Assembly (NCBI GenBank): GCA_017995755.1
Contig: JAGOIH010000008.1
Coordinates: forward strand, 1 to 34,213
From: Sedimentibacter sp.
GTDB lineage: Bacteria > Bacillota > Clostridia > Tissierellales > Sedimentibacteraceae
DNA: 34,213 nt
Reading direction: 5' to 3'
In this document: in pieces, positions 1-7,134 of the stretch
Layout of the letters: each line of letters begins with the position of its first letter
How positions within the stretch are numbered: position 1 is the first letter of the stretch
The notes under the pieces: generated by a model
What the model saw: the letters and a program-made list of their open reading frames with translations, nothing else
What the model was told of the DNA's origin: nothing
Databases searched by the model: none
Translations under genes and position numbers: made by a program

Positions 1-836
1 CAGTTTTTTGCACTTAGAAGAGGATTGTCAGGTTTTATAGGCTCTGATGATACCACGTCTACTCCTGCTGCGTAAACTTTTCCTGAATTCAATGCATCTG
101 CCAAATCCTGTTCTACAATCAACGGACCCCTGGAATTATTTATTATTATAACCCCATCCTTCATCTTTGCAATTGTATCCTTGTTGATAATTCCTTGGGT
201 GGACGGGAATAAGGGACAATGGAGACATATGACATCCGAGTCTTTGAAAAGCTGTTCTAGCCCCACGTATTCTGCAATTTCCCTGCCTTCATCATTTTTA
301 TAATCATCATATGCAATTACCTTCATACCTAGTGCCTTGGCTATTTTTCCGGTTGTTCTTCCGATGCGGCCAAGTCCGATTATTCCCATTGTTTTTCCGG
401 AAAGCTCAATTAAGGGATAATCCCAGAAACACCAGTCATCATTATTCTCCCATCGGCCTTCTTTTACAACTTGAGCGTGGTGTCCTATGTGGTGACAGAT
501 TTCCAATAACAGTGCTATTGCAAACTGGCCTACTGCGTCAGTGCCATATGTAGGAATATTTGAAACAGGAATTCCTTTTTCCTTGGCAGCTTCTATATCA
601 ACAATGTTATACCCGGTTGCAAGAACCCCTATGTATTTAATATTTTTGCATGCTTCCAGTGTTTCCCTTGTTACAGGAGCCTTATTGACTAAGACTATAT
701 CTGCATCCCCAATGCGTTCAATAGTTTTTTCCATGGGTGTCCTGTCATATACTGTCAGTTCGCCTAATCTTTCAAAGCCTTCCCAGCTTAAATCTCCGGG
801 GTTTTCAGTATAACCGTCTAAAATAACAATTTTCAT
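1..836 (-). CDS. D-2-hydroxyacid dehydrogenase (glycerate dehydrogenase/hydroxypyruvate reductase-like), 3' end cut by the window
   Basis: This is a partial gene: about 278 residues are visible and the reading frame runs off the left edge. Starting from the ATG at 836 (GGGAG ribosome-binding site about 6 bases upstream), the protein reads MKIVILDGYTENPGDL. It contains the family's substrate-domain motif LATGYNIVD, the NAD-binding Rossmann motif GLGRIGRTTG, and NNSRGPLI with the substrate-binding Arg. The VVSSEP segment holds the conserved Glu. The catalytic His would lie beyond the edge. The family reduces 2-keto acids such as hydroxypyruvate or glyoxylate with NAD(P)H in the cytoplasm. It lies 85 bases downstream of the GMP synthase gene on the same strand and could be the last gene of a gcvH-guaA-dehydrogenase unit. 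The exact substrate cannot be read from the sequence. Confidence 0.88.
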   Translation of the reverse strand, partial: MKIVILDGYTENPGDLSWEGFERLGELTVYDRTPMEKTIERIGDADIVLVNKAPVTRETLEACKNIKYIGVLATGYNIVDIEAAKEKGIPVSNIPTYGTDAVGQFAIALLLEICHHIGHHAQVVKEGRWENNDDWCFWDYPLIELSGKTMGIIGLGRIGRTTGKIAKALGMKVIAYDDYKNDEGREIAEYVGLEQLFKDSDVICLHCPLFPSTQGIINKDTIAKMKDGVIIINNSRGPLIVEQDLADALNSGKVYAAGVDVVSSEPIKPDNPLLSAKN

Positions 837-921
837 GATATTCTCCCTTGTTTAATATATAAATCTTTATTCTTTTTCATGAAGTTTTCTGTCACATTCG
901 CATTTTGGTTAGGTTCAATTA

Positions 922-1893
922 TTATTCGTATTCAATTGTGGCAGGCGGCTTGGTTGTGATGTCGTACACAACCCTGTTTACGCTGTCTAGCTCTTTGACT
1001 ATTCTGTTTGATACTTTCTCCAGCACCTCATAAGGTATACGGGCCCAGTCTGAAGTCATACCGTCTGTTGAATGGACCGCCCTTAAAATTATTGTGTGTT
1101 TATATGTTCTTTCATCTTCTTTAACACCTACGCTTCTGATGTTTGGAAGTGCTGCAAAATATTGCCATATTTTGTTTTGCAGACCTGCATTTTTTATTTC
1201 ATCTCTAAATATGTAATCTGCTTCTCTTACTATTCTTAATTTTTCCTCAGTTACTTCTCCCAGTACCCTTATTGCAAGGCCGGGTCCCGGGAATGGCTGC
1301 CTTCCCACTATTTCTTCAGGAATCCCCAATTCTCTTCCGACTTGTCTTACTTCATCCTTGTACAAGAGTCTGAGAGGCTCTACAAGTTCAAAATCAACTT
1401 CATCGGGGAGCCCTCCCACATTGTGGTGGCTCTTTACCAGCGATGAAGAAGAGGTTCCGCTTTCTACAACATCCGGATAGATTGTGCCTTGCACAAGGTA
1501 GTCAATATGCCCGAATTCATCCTTAAGCTTCTGTTTTTCTTCTTCGAACACCCTGATAAATTCTTCGCCTATGATTTTTCTCTTTCTTTCGGGTTCAGTC
1601 ACACCGGCTAATTTACTTAAAAATCTTTGTTGGGCATTGACCCTGATTAAATTCATATTCATCTTGTCTTTAAATACTTTTTCTACCTGGTCCCCTTCAT
1701 CTTTTCTCATAAGACCATGGTCAACAAATACACAGATTAAATTCTTGCCTATTGCCTTGTGAACCATAGCTGCCGATACAGATGAATCAACGCCTCCCGA
1801 CAAGGCACAAAGGGCTCTTTTATCTCCAATTTGATTTTTTATCTGTAAAATTGAATCGCTAACAAACTTCTCGGGATTCAAATCTTTTCTCAT
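922..1893 (-). CDS. guaA: GMP synthase, ATP-pyrophosphatase/dimerisation part only (no glutaminase domain)
   Basis: This protein converts XMP to GMP using ATP and ammonia. It is 323 aa, against about 510-525 aa for ordinary bacterial GuaA. The N-terminal class I glutamine amidotransferase domain is absent and the protein starts directly with the N-type ATP pyrophosphatase domain: the PP-loop SGGVDSS is at residues 32-38, followed by [13 protein letters not shown]. The C-terminal dimerisation domain is complete ([10 protein letters not shown], ending KPPATIEYE). The architecture matches archaeal GuaAB, which pairs with a separate glutaminase (GuaAA). No such subunit gene is in this window. It lies 30 bases downstream of gcvH, very probably in the same transcript. 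The enzyme either uses free ammonia or has a glutaminase partner encoded elsewhere. Confidence 0.95.
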   Translation of the reverse strand: MRKDLNPEKFVSDSILQIKNQIGDKRALCALSGGVDSSVSAAMVHKAIGKNLICVFVDHGLMRKDEGDQVEKVFKDKMNMNLIRVNAQQRFLSKLAGVTEPERKRKIIGEEFIRVFEEEKQKLKDEFGHIDYLVQGTIYPDVVESGTSSSSLVKSHHNVGGLPDEVDFELVEPLRLLYKDEVRQVGRELGIPEEIVGRQPFPGPGLAIRVLGEVTEEKLRIVREADYIFRDEIKNAGLQNKIWQYFAALPNIRSVGVKEDERTYKHTIILRAVHSTDGMTSDWARIPYEVLEKVSNRIVKELDSVNRVVYDITTKPPATIEYE

Positions 1894-1923
1894 CTTTCAT
1901 ACTCCTATTTCTTCTAAATTTTT

Positions 1924-2298
1924 TTATTCACATAATTCTTCATATTCTTCCGCTGATAACAAGCTGTCTGCTTCAACAGGCATACTCATATCTATTGCGA
2001 CAATCCAAGCATCATATGCGGATTCATTAATTAAAGCAGGATTGTCTTCTAGTTCTTCATTTACTTCTACAACTGTTCCTGAGACAGGTGCATAAACATC
2101 TGTTGCTGCCTTAACTGATTCAATCACAATAAACTGGTCTCCTGCTTCAACAACAGTTCCCGCCTGGGGCACTTCCACATAAATAATATCTCCCAGCTTA
2201 TCCTGTGCATAGTCCGTAATTCCTACATATGCCGTGTTTTCTTCCAACCTCACCCATTCATGAGATTCAACATATTTTAATTCCTGCAGTAATTTCAT
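1924..2298 (-). CDS. gcvH: Glycine cleavage system H protein
   Basis: This is the lipoyl carrier protein that shuttles the aminomethyl group between the P, T and L proteins of the glycine cleavage/reductive glycine system. At 124 aa it has normal length. The lipoylation motif ESVKAATDVYAP is intact, with the lipoyl lysine at K63, and the flanking hammerhead fold signature (HEWVRLEENTAYVGITDYA) is clear. A GAGGGA-type ribosome-binding site precedes the ATG. No gcvT, gcvP or lpd gene is nearby, so this is an orphan copy as far as the window shows. It is the first gene after a strong promoter, with guaA following 30 bases downstream. Confidence 0.96.
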   Translation of the reverse strand: MKLLQELKYVESHEWVRLEENTAYVGITDYAQDKLGDIIYVEVPQAGTVVEAGDQFIVIESVKAATDVYAPVSGTVVEVNEELEDNPALINESAYDAWIVAIDMSMPVEADSLLSAEEYEELCE

Positions 2299-2415
2299 AG
2301 TTAGTTCCCTCCGTGAAAATTCTTGGACTTTTAAGTATGGAATGTCCCCTTATTATTAAGGACAGAAATATCTGTCTCAAGTTCTATATTATTCTTTATT
2401 GCTTAATTTGCATAT

Positions 2416-2444
2416 ATTATAAAACCGGCGGCGGACTGTGTCAA
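2416..2444 (-). promoter_or_regulatory. Sigma-A promoter of gcvH-guaA
   Basis: On the minus strand TTGACA (2439-2444) and TATAAT (2416-2421) are separated by exactly 17 bases: a perfect consensus promoter. The start of transcription should fall near 2409, giving a leader of about 110 bases that contains two small hairpins. One of them carries the GGGGACATTCC motif that recurs in this window. Confidence 0.85.
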
Positions 2445-2445
2445 T

Positions 2446-2476
2446 ATAAAAAAACGGCCATTGAGTTTGACCGTTT
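2446..2476 (-). terminator. Rho-independent terminator of the Asn-rich protein gene
   Basis: Minus strand: AAACGGTCA, a 7-base loop, then TGGCCGTTT followed by a T run. The stem is 9 bp with one G-T wobble. It lies just past the stop codon at 2489 and immediately upstream of the gcvH promoter, insulating the two genes. Confidence 0.8.
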
Positions 2477-2488
2477 TCAAATAATAAA

Positions 2489-2839
2489 CTATTTAAAACT
2501 ATTGTTCTGATTATTCTTGTTCTTATTTTTGTTTTTGTTATTTTCATTGTTGTTCTTGTTATTTTCGTTGTTTTGGTTTTTTAAGCTGTTTTCATTGCGG
2601 TTGTTGAATCTGTTCTCGCTGCGGTTTTCAAATTTGTTATTTTCGTCACGGTTTTCAAATTTGTTATTTTCGTTACGGTTTTCAAATTTGCTTTCGTTCC
2701 TATTTTTGTTTTCGTTATTCATTCGGCTCATTTGCTCCTTTAAGTTTTCTTGGCTGTCTAATTTTGCTTTGTTTTCCCAATTCTTTAGCTTATCATCATT
2801 GTTTTTATTGCTGAAACTGAACCTTTTTATTCCCATCAT
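2489..2839 (-). CDS. Asn/Lys/Glu-rich low-complexity hydrophilic protein
   Basis: The family is not recognised. The 116-aa protein is dominated by Asn, Lys, Glu and Arg, with no hydrophobic core, signal peptide or membrane segment, so it is probably disordered. Its centre is built of 9-residue tandem repeats of the type KFENRNENN, and its C-terminus is runs of Asn and Lys. The gene has its own terminator (2446-2476). The start is either of two adjacent ATGs (2839 or 2836), with AAGGG directly upstream, so the ribosome-binding site is unusually close. The complementary strand is also open, as a Phe/Leu-only frame, but has no ribosome-binding site. A spore or nucleic-acid-associated role is possible but only a guess. 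Confidence 0.6.
   Translation of the reverse strand: MMGIKRFSFSNKNNDDKLKNWENKAKLDSQENLKEQMSRMNNENKNRNESKFENRNENNKFENRDENNKFENRSENRFNNRNENSLKNQNNENNKNNNENNKNKNKNKNNQNNSFK
2622..2702. repeat. 27-bp in-frame tandem repeat, three units
   Basis: The unit begins CGGTTTTCAAATTTGTTATT on the plus strand. It is repeated at 2622, 2649 and 2676; the first two are nearly identical and the third diverges at its end. The 27-bp period equals nine codons, so unit gain or loss keeps the reading frame of the Asn-rich protein. Confidence 0.85.
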
Positions 2840-2974
2840 CCCTTCATATACATGTATTTGAAGATGTTTTGCATCTACATGAATATTATTGACTATTCTA
2901 CTTTTATTATTATTCCAATAATATCAATAGGTAAAAATAATATCCATATATTCCATTTTTTTCAGCAAGAGATA

Positions 2975-3001
2975 ATACCAAGATCCTGTTCGGCTTGGTA
3001 T
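2975..3001 (-). terminator. Possible terminator of the AEC carrier gene
   Basis: Inverted repeat ATACCAAG / CTTGGTAT with an 11-base loop, 16 bases past the stop codon at 3017. There is no clean T run after the stem, so termination is uncertain. Confidence 0.4.
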
Positions 3002-3016
3002 AATGACTGGTACATT

Positions 3017-3955
3017 TTAAAATAAACCGGTTGTTTTTAACATGAATACAAACAAAAAAATGCTGAAGGGACTGATTATAGTTGTAAAAAAAACTATTTG
3101 ACCCGCCAGTTCATGATTGCAGTCATACTGCTGTGCCATGGTGTAGCTGGATACAGCCGTAGAAGGTGCCATCATGCATAAGAATGCACATAGTTCAGCG
3201 CCCCTGTATCCAAGAAAAAATGCAATCATTATAGTAACTGCGGGAATGATAAATAATTTTCCTGCCGAAACAAGGATCAGGTATTTAATATTCTTCCATA
3301 TATTGTTTATTTCTATTTCTCCTCCTAGAGCCATCAAGGCCATGGGAGTTGCAGTTTTTGCAATATCTGCAATAGTTTTATCAAGTACAGCCGGAAGTTT
3401 GATTTGAAAAACAGATGTTAAAATGCCAAGCACTGTCCCTATTATTAAAGGATTTTTCAATATGCTTACAGCAGTTTCCTTGTAGTTTTGCCTGTGATCA
3501 GTAAATAAGTCCAAAACTATAACTGCTGCAAAGTTATAAACCGGGATTATTATGGCTACAAGAGTTGTTACTGCCGCCAGCCCTTCATCTCCGAAAATAT
3601 TTACAGAGAGAGGGATTCCAAAAAGAATGAAATTACTTCGATACAAACCTTGAATTAAAACTCCCCTGTTCCTGTTTTCTTTCACGTATTTAGGAATAAC
3701 CATAATGAGTATGCCGATAGTTCCTAAAACCAGTATAAGAGCAAGTATGACAAAGTAGGGGTCTACAGTATCTGATATTTTACCTGTATAAATATTATTG
3801 AAAAGAAGGAATGGCATGGATACTTTAAAAATAAATATACTTAATTTATTCAAAAAAAATTCATCGAATATTTTTATTTTTCTAAGGAATACTCCTATTA
3901 ACATTAATAATACCAATGGCAAAACAACATTCAAAGAAAATATAAAATTATCCAC
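3017..3955 (-). CDS. AEC (auxin efflux carrier) family transporter
   Basis: Integral membrane carrier of 312 aa with about ten hydrophobic segments, as usual for the Mem_trans/AEC family. Members export or exchange organic acids such as malate. The N-terminal half (VVLPLVLLMLIGVFLRK, then NKLSIFIFKVSMPFLLFNNI) and the C-terminal half (CAFLCMMAPSTAVSSYTMAQQY) carry the family pattern. The start is a GTG at 3955 with GGAAGG eight bases upstream. The nearby ATG is out of frame and closes after four codons. A promoter lies at 4053-4081. It is a single gene, divergent from the S9 peptidase. The substrate cannot be assigned. Confidence 0.88.
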   Translation of the reverse strand: MDNFIFSLNVVLPLVLLMLIGVFLRKIKIFDEFFLNKLSIFIFKVSMPFLLFNNIYTGKISDTVDPYFVILALILVLGTIGILIMVIPKYVKENRNRGVLIQGLYRSNFILFGIPLSVNIFGDEGLAAVTTLVAIIIPVYNFAAVIVLDLFTDHRQNYKETAVSILKNPLIIGTVLGILTSVFQIKLPAVLDKTIADIAKTATPMALMALGGEIEINNIWKNIKYLILVSAGKLFIIPAVTIMIAFFLGYRGAELCAFLCMMAPSTAVSSYTMAQQYDCNHELAGQIVFFTTIISPFSIFLFVFMLKTTGLF

Positions 3956-4052
3956 TTTTCATTCCTTCCTTTTATGCGATTATGGCTAAAGAAAATATTT
4001 CATCCGCTCAGGTACCACAGGACGACAAATCTTCCTGTTTGATTCCTTTTCA

Positions 4053-4081
4053 ATTATACTCTCAAAACTATTCTTAAACAA
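4053..4081 (-). promoter_or_regulatory. Promoter of the AEC carrier gene
   Basis: On the minus strand TTGTTT (4076-4081), 17 bases, TATAAT (4053-4058). The leader is about 90 bases. Confidence 0.55.
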
Positions 4082-4090
4082 TAGTTTTAA

Positions 4091-4119
4091 TTGCGCAACT
4101 GTTCTTTTAAATATATAAT
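4091..4119 (+). promoter_or_regulatory. Promoter of the S9 peptidase gene
   Basis: TTGCGC (4091-4096), a 17-base spacer and a perfect TATAAT (4114-4119). It lies back to back with the AEC promoter. Confidence 0.6.
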
Positions 4120-4212
4120 GGTGTTAATAATGCGGTGACCCAATGAATTCCGGATTAAAGTAATTTCCCTGAATTATACGGGAGACACTAAAAAGGAGGT
4201 AATAAAGATTAA

Positions 4213-6192
4213 ATGGAAAATTTAAAACTTAAGGATTTTTTAGACTACACTTTTTTATCCGGGCTTGAACTGTCACCGGATAAAAACCAGGCTGCTTTTG
4301 TGGTACATACCTCTGATTTTGAGGATAATAAATATTTGTCCAACATATGGCTGTTTAACTGCACCACCTTGGAATATAAAAAACTTACTTCCTTAAATGA
4401 GGAAAAGAGTTTTATTTGGCTTGACAATAATACAATTTTGTTTCCTTCCTTGAGAGATGAAAAACTGGAAAAAAGAATCAAGGAGGGCGAGTACTGGACT
4501 GTTTTCTATGCAATTGATATAAGGGGAGGGGAAGCATATGAATATATGCGTATTCCCATGAAAGTAAAAAGCATTAAGAAAATAGCCGATGAGAAGTTTC
4601 TCTTAACAGCTGCCTATGACCATTACGATATTAATCTTCATTCTCACAAAGGAGAGGAGAAAACTAAGGCAGTTGATTTAATAAAAGAAAACAAGGACTA
4701 CGAGATATTGGATGAAATCCCTTTTTGGGCGAACGGAGAGGGATTCACAAACAAGAAAAGAAACCGGCTTTATTTGTTTGACAAGGGAACAAAGGATATT
4801 TTGCCAATATCAAATCAATTTGAAAATGTAAGTGTGACAAGCATAAAGAGCGGAAAAGCCTTATACGTTTCTTCAAGTTATACAAATAAAATGGAATTGA
4901 CAACAGGGCTTTTCATGTATGATTTGTATAACAGTCAGGCTCTTTGCCTTGTTGAAGATTTGGAATACTATATTGAATTTGCCGAATTTGTGGGTGATGA
5001 TATTGTTGTGGCTGCTACTGCCATGGATAAATACGGAATCAACCAAAACTTTAATTTCTATAAACTCCAGAATGGAGAGTTAGAATTTCTTTGCAGGCAT
5101 GATTACGGTTTGTACAATACAACCGGGTCAGACTGCAGGTACGGAGCGGGGGAATTAAAAAGATCCGCCCATAACTGCCTGTATTTTATATCAACTGAAA
5201 ACAAAAGTTCATTTGTCAAGAAGCTATCACTGGATGGGAATATTGAGAAATTAACAGCCGACATAGGCTCAGTGGACTGTTTTGACATATGCAGCGAAGG
5301 TATGATATTCATTGGACTGAGGGGCGGCAGTCTGCAGGAAATATATACTCTTCAAAATAATGTTGAAACTCAAATAACTAAGTTTAACGAAAAGATAAAG
5401 GAAACTAAGACCATAGTAAAACCTGAAACTCTTAATTTTGATAATTATGGGGTTAATATTGAAGGATTTGTTCTAAAGCCTGTTAATTTTGATGAGAATC
5501 AGTCATACCCGGGAATTTTAGATATACATGGAGGACCTAAGACTGTTTACGGAGAAATTTTCTATCATGAAATGCAGTATTGGGCAAATGAAGGATACTT
5601 TGTATTTTTCTGCAATCCAAGGGGCAGTGACGGCAGAGGAGATGAATTTGCAGATATCAGAGGTAAGTACGGCACCATAGATTATGATGACCTGATGAAA
5701 TTTACAGAAAAGGTCCTTGAAAAATATCCTCAGATAGACAGGTCAAGAATCGGTGTAACCGGAGGTTCCTACGGAGGTTTTATGACTAACTGGATTATAG
5801 GTCACACTGACAGATTTAAATGCGCTGTTTCCCAAAGGAGTATTTCAAACTGGATTTCTAAATTCGGAACAACAGACATAGGTTATTATTTCAATGCAGA
5901 CCAAAACTTGTCAACCCCCTGGGACAATGTTGAAAAAATGTGGTTTCATTCACCCCTTAAATATGCCGATCTCGCTGTTACTCCAACTTTGTTCATACAT
6001 TCGGAGGAAGATTACAGATGCTGGTTGGCAGAGGGATTACAGATGTTTACTGCATTGAAATATCACGGTGTTGATGCAAGGCTCTGCATGTTCAGGGGAG
6101 AAAACCATGAGCTGTCAAGAAGCGGCAAACCCCGTCACAGGGTCAGGAGATTGGAAGAAATAACAAACTGGTTTGAAAAATATTTAAAGTAG
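4213..6192 (+). CDS. S9 family serine peptidase (acylaminoacyl/dipeptidyl peptidase type)
   Basis: A 659-aa cytoplasmic peptidase of the prolyl oligopeptidase family. Residues 1 to about 390 form the seven-bladed beta-propeller that gates access. The C-terminal 250 or so residues are the alpha/beta hydrolase. The catalytic triad is visible: nucleophile Ser519 in GGSYGGFM, Asp600 in HSEEDYRCW and His632 in GENHELSR. The oxyanion region is DIHGGPKTVYG. There is no signal peptide, which suggests turnover of intracellular oligopeptides and fits an amino-acid fermenter. The start ATG follows AAGGAGGT with a somewhat long spacing of about 12 bases, and no better in-frame start exists. The gene is monocistronic, with its own promoter and terminator. 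Confidence 0.94.
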   Translation: MENLKLKDFLDYTFLSGLELSPDKNQAAFVVHTSDFEDNKYLSNIWLFNCTTLEYKKLTSLNEEKSFIWLDNNTILFPSLRDEKLEKRIKEGEYWTVFYAIDIRGGEAYEYMRIPMKVKSIKKIADEKFLLTAAYDHYDINLHSHKGEEKTKAVDLIKENKDYEILDEIPFWANGEGFTNKKRNRLYLFDKGTKDILPISNQFENVSVTSIKSGKALYVSSSYTNKMELTTGLFMYDLYNSQALCLVEDLEYYIEFAEFVGDDIVVAATAMDKYGINQNFNFYKLQNGELEFLCRHDYGLYNTTGSDCRYGAGELKRSAHNCLYFISTENKSSFVKKLSLDGNIEKLTADIGSVDCFDICSEGMIFIGLRGGSLQEIYTLQNNVETQITKFNEKIKETKTIVKPETLNFDNYGVNIEGFVLKPVNFDENQSYPGILDIHGGPKTVYGEIFYHEMQYWANEGYFVFFCNPRGSDGRGDEFADIRGKYGTIDYDDLMKFTEKVLEKYPQIDRSRIGVTGGSYGGFMTNWIIGHTDRFKCAVSQRSISNWISKFGTTDIGYYFNADQNLSTPWDNVEKMWFHSPLKYADLAVTPTLFIHSEEDYRCWLAEGLQMFTALKYHGVDARLCMFRGENHELSRSGKPRHRVRRLEEITNWFEKYLK

Positions 6193-6202
6193 ATGCAAAT
6201 TT

Positions 6203-6227
6203 AAAAGCTTCCCGAGGGAAGCTTTTT
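6203..6227 (+). terminator. Terminator of the S9 peptidase gene
   Basis: Stem AAAAGCTTC / GAAGCTTTTT with a small GC-rich loop, ending in five T, 11 bases past the stop codon. Confidence 0.85.
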
Positions 6228-6242
6228 GAATGTATTATCATT

Positions 6243-6265
6243 AAGGGGGACATGGAGTCCCTTCC
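6243..6265. repeat. GGGGGACAT-type hairpin between convergent genes
   Basis: AAGGGGGAC, a five-base loop and GTCCCTTCCTT form a hairpin directly after the stop codon of the small gene at 6269-6478. It carries the GGGAC/GTCCC core found in other intergenic hairpins here (2340, 9961-10060, 25659, 32402). It may act as that gene's terminator, although no T run follows. Confidence 0.5.
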
Positions 6266-6268
6266 TTA

Positions 6269-6478
6269 TCAGCAGCGGTCGCCGATTCCGCCAACCTTGT
6301 CACAGCTGCAAAATATTATTACCAGCAATAAGAAGAAGAATAATAAGCTGTCATTATCTCCAAAGCCGCCTATTCCTCCTATCAATCCATCATCTCCGCC
6401 GAAGCAAGCAAGAACTACTAAAAGCAAGAAGAAGAATAATAAGCTGTCTCCGCTGTCTCCTAATATATTACCAAACAT
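6269..6478 (-). CDS. Small hydrophobic Gly-rich protein with two copies of DSLLFFFLLLV
   Basis: A 69-aa protein with two hydrophobic segments, each starting DSLLFFFLLLV (residues 11-21 and 43-53), separated by a Gly-rich linker (GLIGGIGGFG). The ends carry Cys residues (ACFG, CSCD, RC). The repeat is also present in the DNA as a 22-bp exact duplication (6331-6352 and 6427-6448). A strong AGGAGG lies six bases before the ATG, which marks this strand as the coding one. The overlapping Pro/Ser/Lys-rich frames on the plus strand are its mirror. Short glycine-rich hydrophobic proteins of this look are common in spore formers (compare YjcZ-type proteins), but no family is firmly recognised. Confidence 0.7.
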   Translation of the reverse strand: MFGNILGDSGDSLLFFFLLLVVLACFGGDDGLIGGIGGFGDNDSLLFFFLLLVIIFCSCDKVGGIGDRC

Positions 6479-6540
6479 ATAGAACCTCCTAATAATAATT
6501 TTAGTATATATTATTCCTTAGACTCTTAATTGTTACTTTA

Positions 6541-6828
6541 TTACCCTTCATTTAATGATTTTAGGTAAAAAATTATTTTATCGATGAATGTATCTCCGGT
6601 ACCGTAATGTCGGTAGTCAAATTTTGAGGCATTTCTTTTAATGCCCGTCCCTTTGTATTTATCAATGCTGTATTTGACATTCTGCATATCGTTCATCATT
6701 TCAAGCAGGTATTGTTTCGAGCGATCATCTTCGTAAAAATCGTCGGTAAGCCTTTTTAAAATATATATTAACTCAATTATGTCATACATTTTTTCCATCA
6801 TATCTCTGTCGTAGTTTCTTTTATTCAT
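6541..6828 (-). CDS. Hypothetical 95-aa protein
   Basis: Not recognised. It is a soluble, charged, Tyr/Asp/Lys-rich and probably mainly helical protein beginning MNKRNYDRDMMEKMYDIIEL. The ATG at 6828 is preferred to the in-frame ATG at 6846 because GGAG lies eight bases before it, inside the extra six codons of the longer form. It lies 62 bases upstream of the small hydrophobic protein on the same strand and may be co-transcribed with it. Confidence 0.6.
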   Translation of the reverse strand: MNKRNYDRDMMEKMYDIIELIYILKRLTDDFYEDDRSKQYLLEMMNDMQNVKYSIDKYKGTGIKRNASKFDYRHYGTGDTFIDKIIFYLKSLNEG

Positions 6829-6980
6829 ACTCACCACTCCATTCATTAAAACATCAGCTGAAATTTCTTAAGAGGAGGAATATTTGCCTCATTATATTAT
6901 ATGGAGATTATTTGGTGTCGGTTACCTGACGTTCTCAATCAATCTTTCATCGGCAGTATGGGACGGCCATAAATATTTCT

Positions 6981-7008
6981 TTGATTTTATCATTTTTTAT
7001 TGTATAAT
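6981..7008 (+). promoter_or_regulatory. Promoter of the GerMN protein operon
   Basis: TTGATT (6981-6986), a 16-base spacer and TATAAT (7003-7008). Its position rules out a translation start upstream of 7008 and supports the ATG at 7135 for the next gene. Confidence 0.6.
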
Positions 7009-7134
7009 GATTTAAACCGATATTCATACCGAACTGCTGCAGGTATGTTTTGGTGTTGTCATTTGAAGGCCCGGCTTGAAGAATCACTGGCTCAAAAGAT
7101 GGCTTTTGGGATTATATATATAAGGGGTGCTTTT

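Noticed and set aside
2299-2409. Glycine riboswitch before gcvH
   Set aside because: The leader is only about 110 bases and shows two small hairpins, but no conserved glycine aptamer core that I can recognise.
2622-2702. Possible CRISPR-like repeat
   Set aside because: Units are directly adjacent without spacers and encode a 9-residue protein repeat.
2517-2861. Phe/Leu-rich open frame opposite the Asn-rich gene
   Set aside because: Mirror of the low-complexity coding repeat. No ribosome-binding site, and the terminator belongs to the other strand.
6226-6492. Two overlapping Pro/Ser/Lys- and Arg-rich plus-strand frames
   Set aside because: Antisense to the small hydrophobic gene, which has AGGAGG at the right distance. 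The plus-strand frames lack such a site and follow a terminator.
7000-7134. Extended N-terminus of the GerMN protein from a TTG at 7000
   Set aside because: The TTG overlaps the -10 box TATAAT at 7003-7008, and the extra 45 residues would precede the signal segment.
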